From assembly GCF_039634365.2 (NCBI RefSeq), contig NZ_CP155079.2, positions 4,836,001 through 4,900,000 on the forward strand: 64,000 nucleotides of DNA, read 5' to 3'. Position 1 is the first letter of the stretch, and each line of letters starts with the position of its first letter. Under the pieces are notes generated by a model, which saw only the letters and a program-made list of their open reading frames with translations, searched no databases and was not told where the DNA came from. Of the stretch, positions 63,187 to 64,000 are shown in pieces. This stretch comes from Mucilaginibacter sp. PAMB04168. GTDB lineage: Bacteria; Bacteroidota; Bacteroidia; Sphingobacteriales; Sphingobacteriaceae. The position numbers and the translations under genes were made by a program.

Positions 63187-64000
63187 TCAGTCCTTTAAAC
63201 GCAGGTTGGCATACCTTATAGTTGTGCTGGGTTTTGAGCCGAATATGCTACCTCCCTGCACCTCAATACCAACCGGTGCATCGCCTTTGTCTATTGGAGA
63301 AAAAGTGATAACGTTGGTACCGTTGATGGATGTCCACTTTAAAGATTTGCCTTTTACGGTTTTCAATACTGGTTTTCCCCGCACGGTAACCGGCTCCGAA
63401 AACATCACTTGCACGGTACGATAAGGAGAGCCAAACTTTACTGCTACAATTTTAGGCTGCGCAGTTGTCTCCGGATTCCAAACGCCGTTAAAGGTCCATT
63501 CAGCCGTTATATCAGCCGGCTTAGGTGCGCCGGGTGCCTGGCTCAGGTTGTTGGCATGCCAGGGTTCGTCGCCACCATCTTTATGGCTATTGTAAAAGTA
63601 TGCCCTGCGGCCGTATCTAAACTCTTCGGTTAGTTTAGCGGGCGCATCGTCATCGCGGATGTTGGTAGTGCTGTCAGAAAACCGGCAGCCTATCAGATAA
63701 AATTGTGCATCGCGTGGGTAACGGCCCAGTGAATATTGATGTGCACCCTTGAACGATGAGTTTTTAACAACCAGTTTTTTGCTGGGATCAAGGTCACCAT
63801 CGTGCCAAAGCGCAGCGCGTGTATCAACCTCGTAAAAGGTAGAATTGGTTACATAGCACCAGCCACGGGGGCACAGGTAATCAACGTTGCCCTCAAAATG
63901 GCAGTCGGCATGGTAATAATAGCCGCCGCCTACTGCCCACAGTGCCACGGTATCATTTCCATTGGCAATAAAATCGCAGCCCTTGGTAAGCACAAATGAA
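63187..64000 (-). CDS. CE8 pectinesterase, C-terminal fragment
   Basis: This is the C-terminal part of a pectin methylesterase of family CE8; the frame stays open beyond the right edge (the first codons read S-F-V-L-T-K). The beta-helix carries HADCHFEGNVDYLCPRGWCYV, with the Asp of the GxVDxL core in the place of the catalytic GTVDFIFG Asp, then SRAALWHDGD-like rungs and the closing block KLTEEFRYGRRAYFYNSHKDGGD. A C-terminal Ig/SbsA-like domain (about the last 75 residues; KIVAVKFGSPYRTVQVMFSEPVTV) follows. CE8 demethylates homogalacturonan. It shows that pectin genes continue to the right of the window, beyond the Anbu region. The signal peptide and the first catalytic residues are not visible. 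Confidence 0.82.
   Translation of the reverse strand, partial: SFVLTKGCDFIANGNDTVALWAVGGGYYYHADCHFEGNVDYLCPRGWCYVTNSTFYEVDTRAALWHDGDLDPSKKLVVKNSSFKGAHQYSLGRYPRDAQFYLIGCRFSDSTTNIRDDDAPAKLTEEFRYGRRAYFYNSHKDGGDEPWHANNLSQAPGAPKPADITAEWTFNGVWNPETTAQPKIVAVKFGSPYRTVQVMFSEPVTVRGKPVLKTVKGKSLKWTSINGTNVITFSPIDKGDAPVGIEVQGGSIFGSKPSTTIRYANLRLKD

Noticed and set aside
1..64000. CRISPR arrays, tRNA or rRNA genes, insertion sequences, phage genes
   Set aside because: No regular spaced repeats, no recognisable tRNA or rRNA sequence, and no transposase or integrase motif were seen on either strand.

Overview
The window reads as a chromosomal segment of a Bacteroidota bacterium, most likely a soil or plant-associated member of the Sphingobacteriaceae (Mucilaginibacter or Pedobacter type). 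Two SusC/SusD pairs, lipoprotein signals ending in a cysteine followed by K/R/N, many secreted CAZymes, -7 boxes of the TAnnTTTG type and the near absence of Shine-Dalgarno sequences all point that way. No RNA gene, CRISPR array, insertion sequence or phage gene was found.

Region 1 (1-20.9 kb) is a pectin, mainly rhamnogalacturonan-I (RG-I), degradation block. A GH28 fragment is cut by the left edge. A long minus-strand gene series then runs from about 17.6 kb to 0.7 kb: GH43, GH43-like, a two-domain CE12 esterase, PL22 oligogalacturonate lyase, GH28, GH2, CE12, CE12, GH2, GH105 and GH31. It ends at an intrinsic terminator at 657-697. A second GH105 is divergent at 17.8 kb, followed by an orphan membrane protein and a small secreted protein.

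Region 2 (21.0-38.6 kb) is the uptake part: a PL11 RG lyase, then a terminator, then one seven-gene minus-strand operon whose transcription order is FAS1, SusC, SusD, FAS1, FAS1, SusC, SusD. The three fasciclin-domain lipoproteins occupy the place where SusE/SusF-like glycan-binding lipoproteins usually sit. Its upstream region carries a perfect 13-bp direct repeat with a 21-bp period, the best operator candidate in the window. Neither SusC has an N-terminal STN signalling domain, and no HTCS, AraC or ECF/anti-sigma gene is present, so the regulator must lie outside or be the OmpR-type system at 57 kb.

Region 3 (39.0-49.7 kb) holds an MG2/plug-domain surface protein, two large secreted (alpha/alpha)6-type proteins of uncertain specificity (one a DUF4450 protein) and a GH97 of the retaining type. 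Together these regions suggest a path in which CE12 esterases deacetylate RG-I, PL11 and GH28 cut the backbone, GH2, GH43 and GH97 strip galactan/arabinan side chains, SusCD imports oligosaccharides, and GH105 and PL22 finish the unsaturated products.

Region 4 (49.9-64 kb) is mostly housekeeping or accessory: an orphan 165-aa protein, a Ku-LigD NHEJ pair, a 95-aa pentad-repeat protein, an SGNH hydrolase, a GH5/GH2-like hydrolase, an OmpR-type two-component system, a UspA-like protein, a bestrophin-type channel, a DUF2569-like membrane protein, a transglutaminase/Anbu proteasome-type peptidase pair, and a CE8 pectinesterase cut by the right edge.
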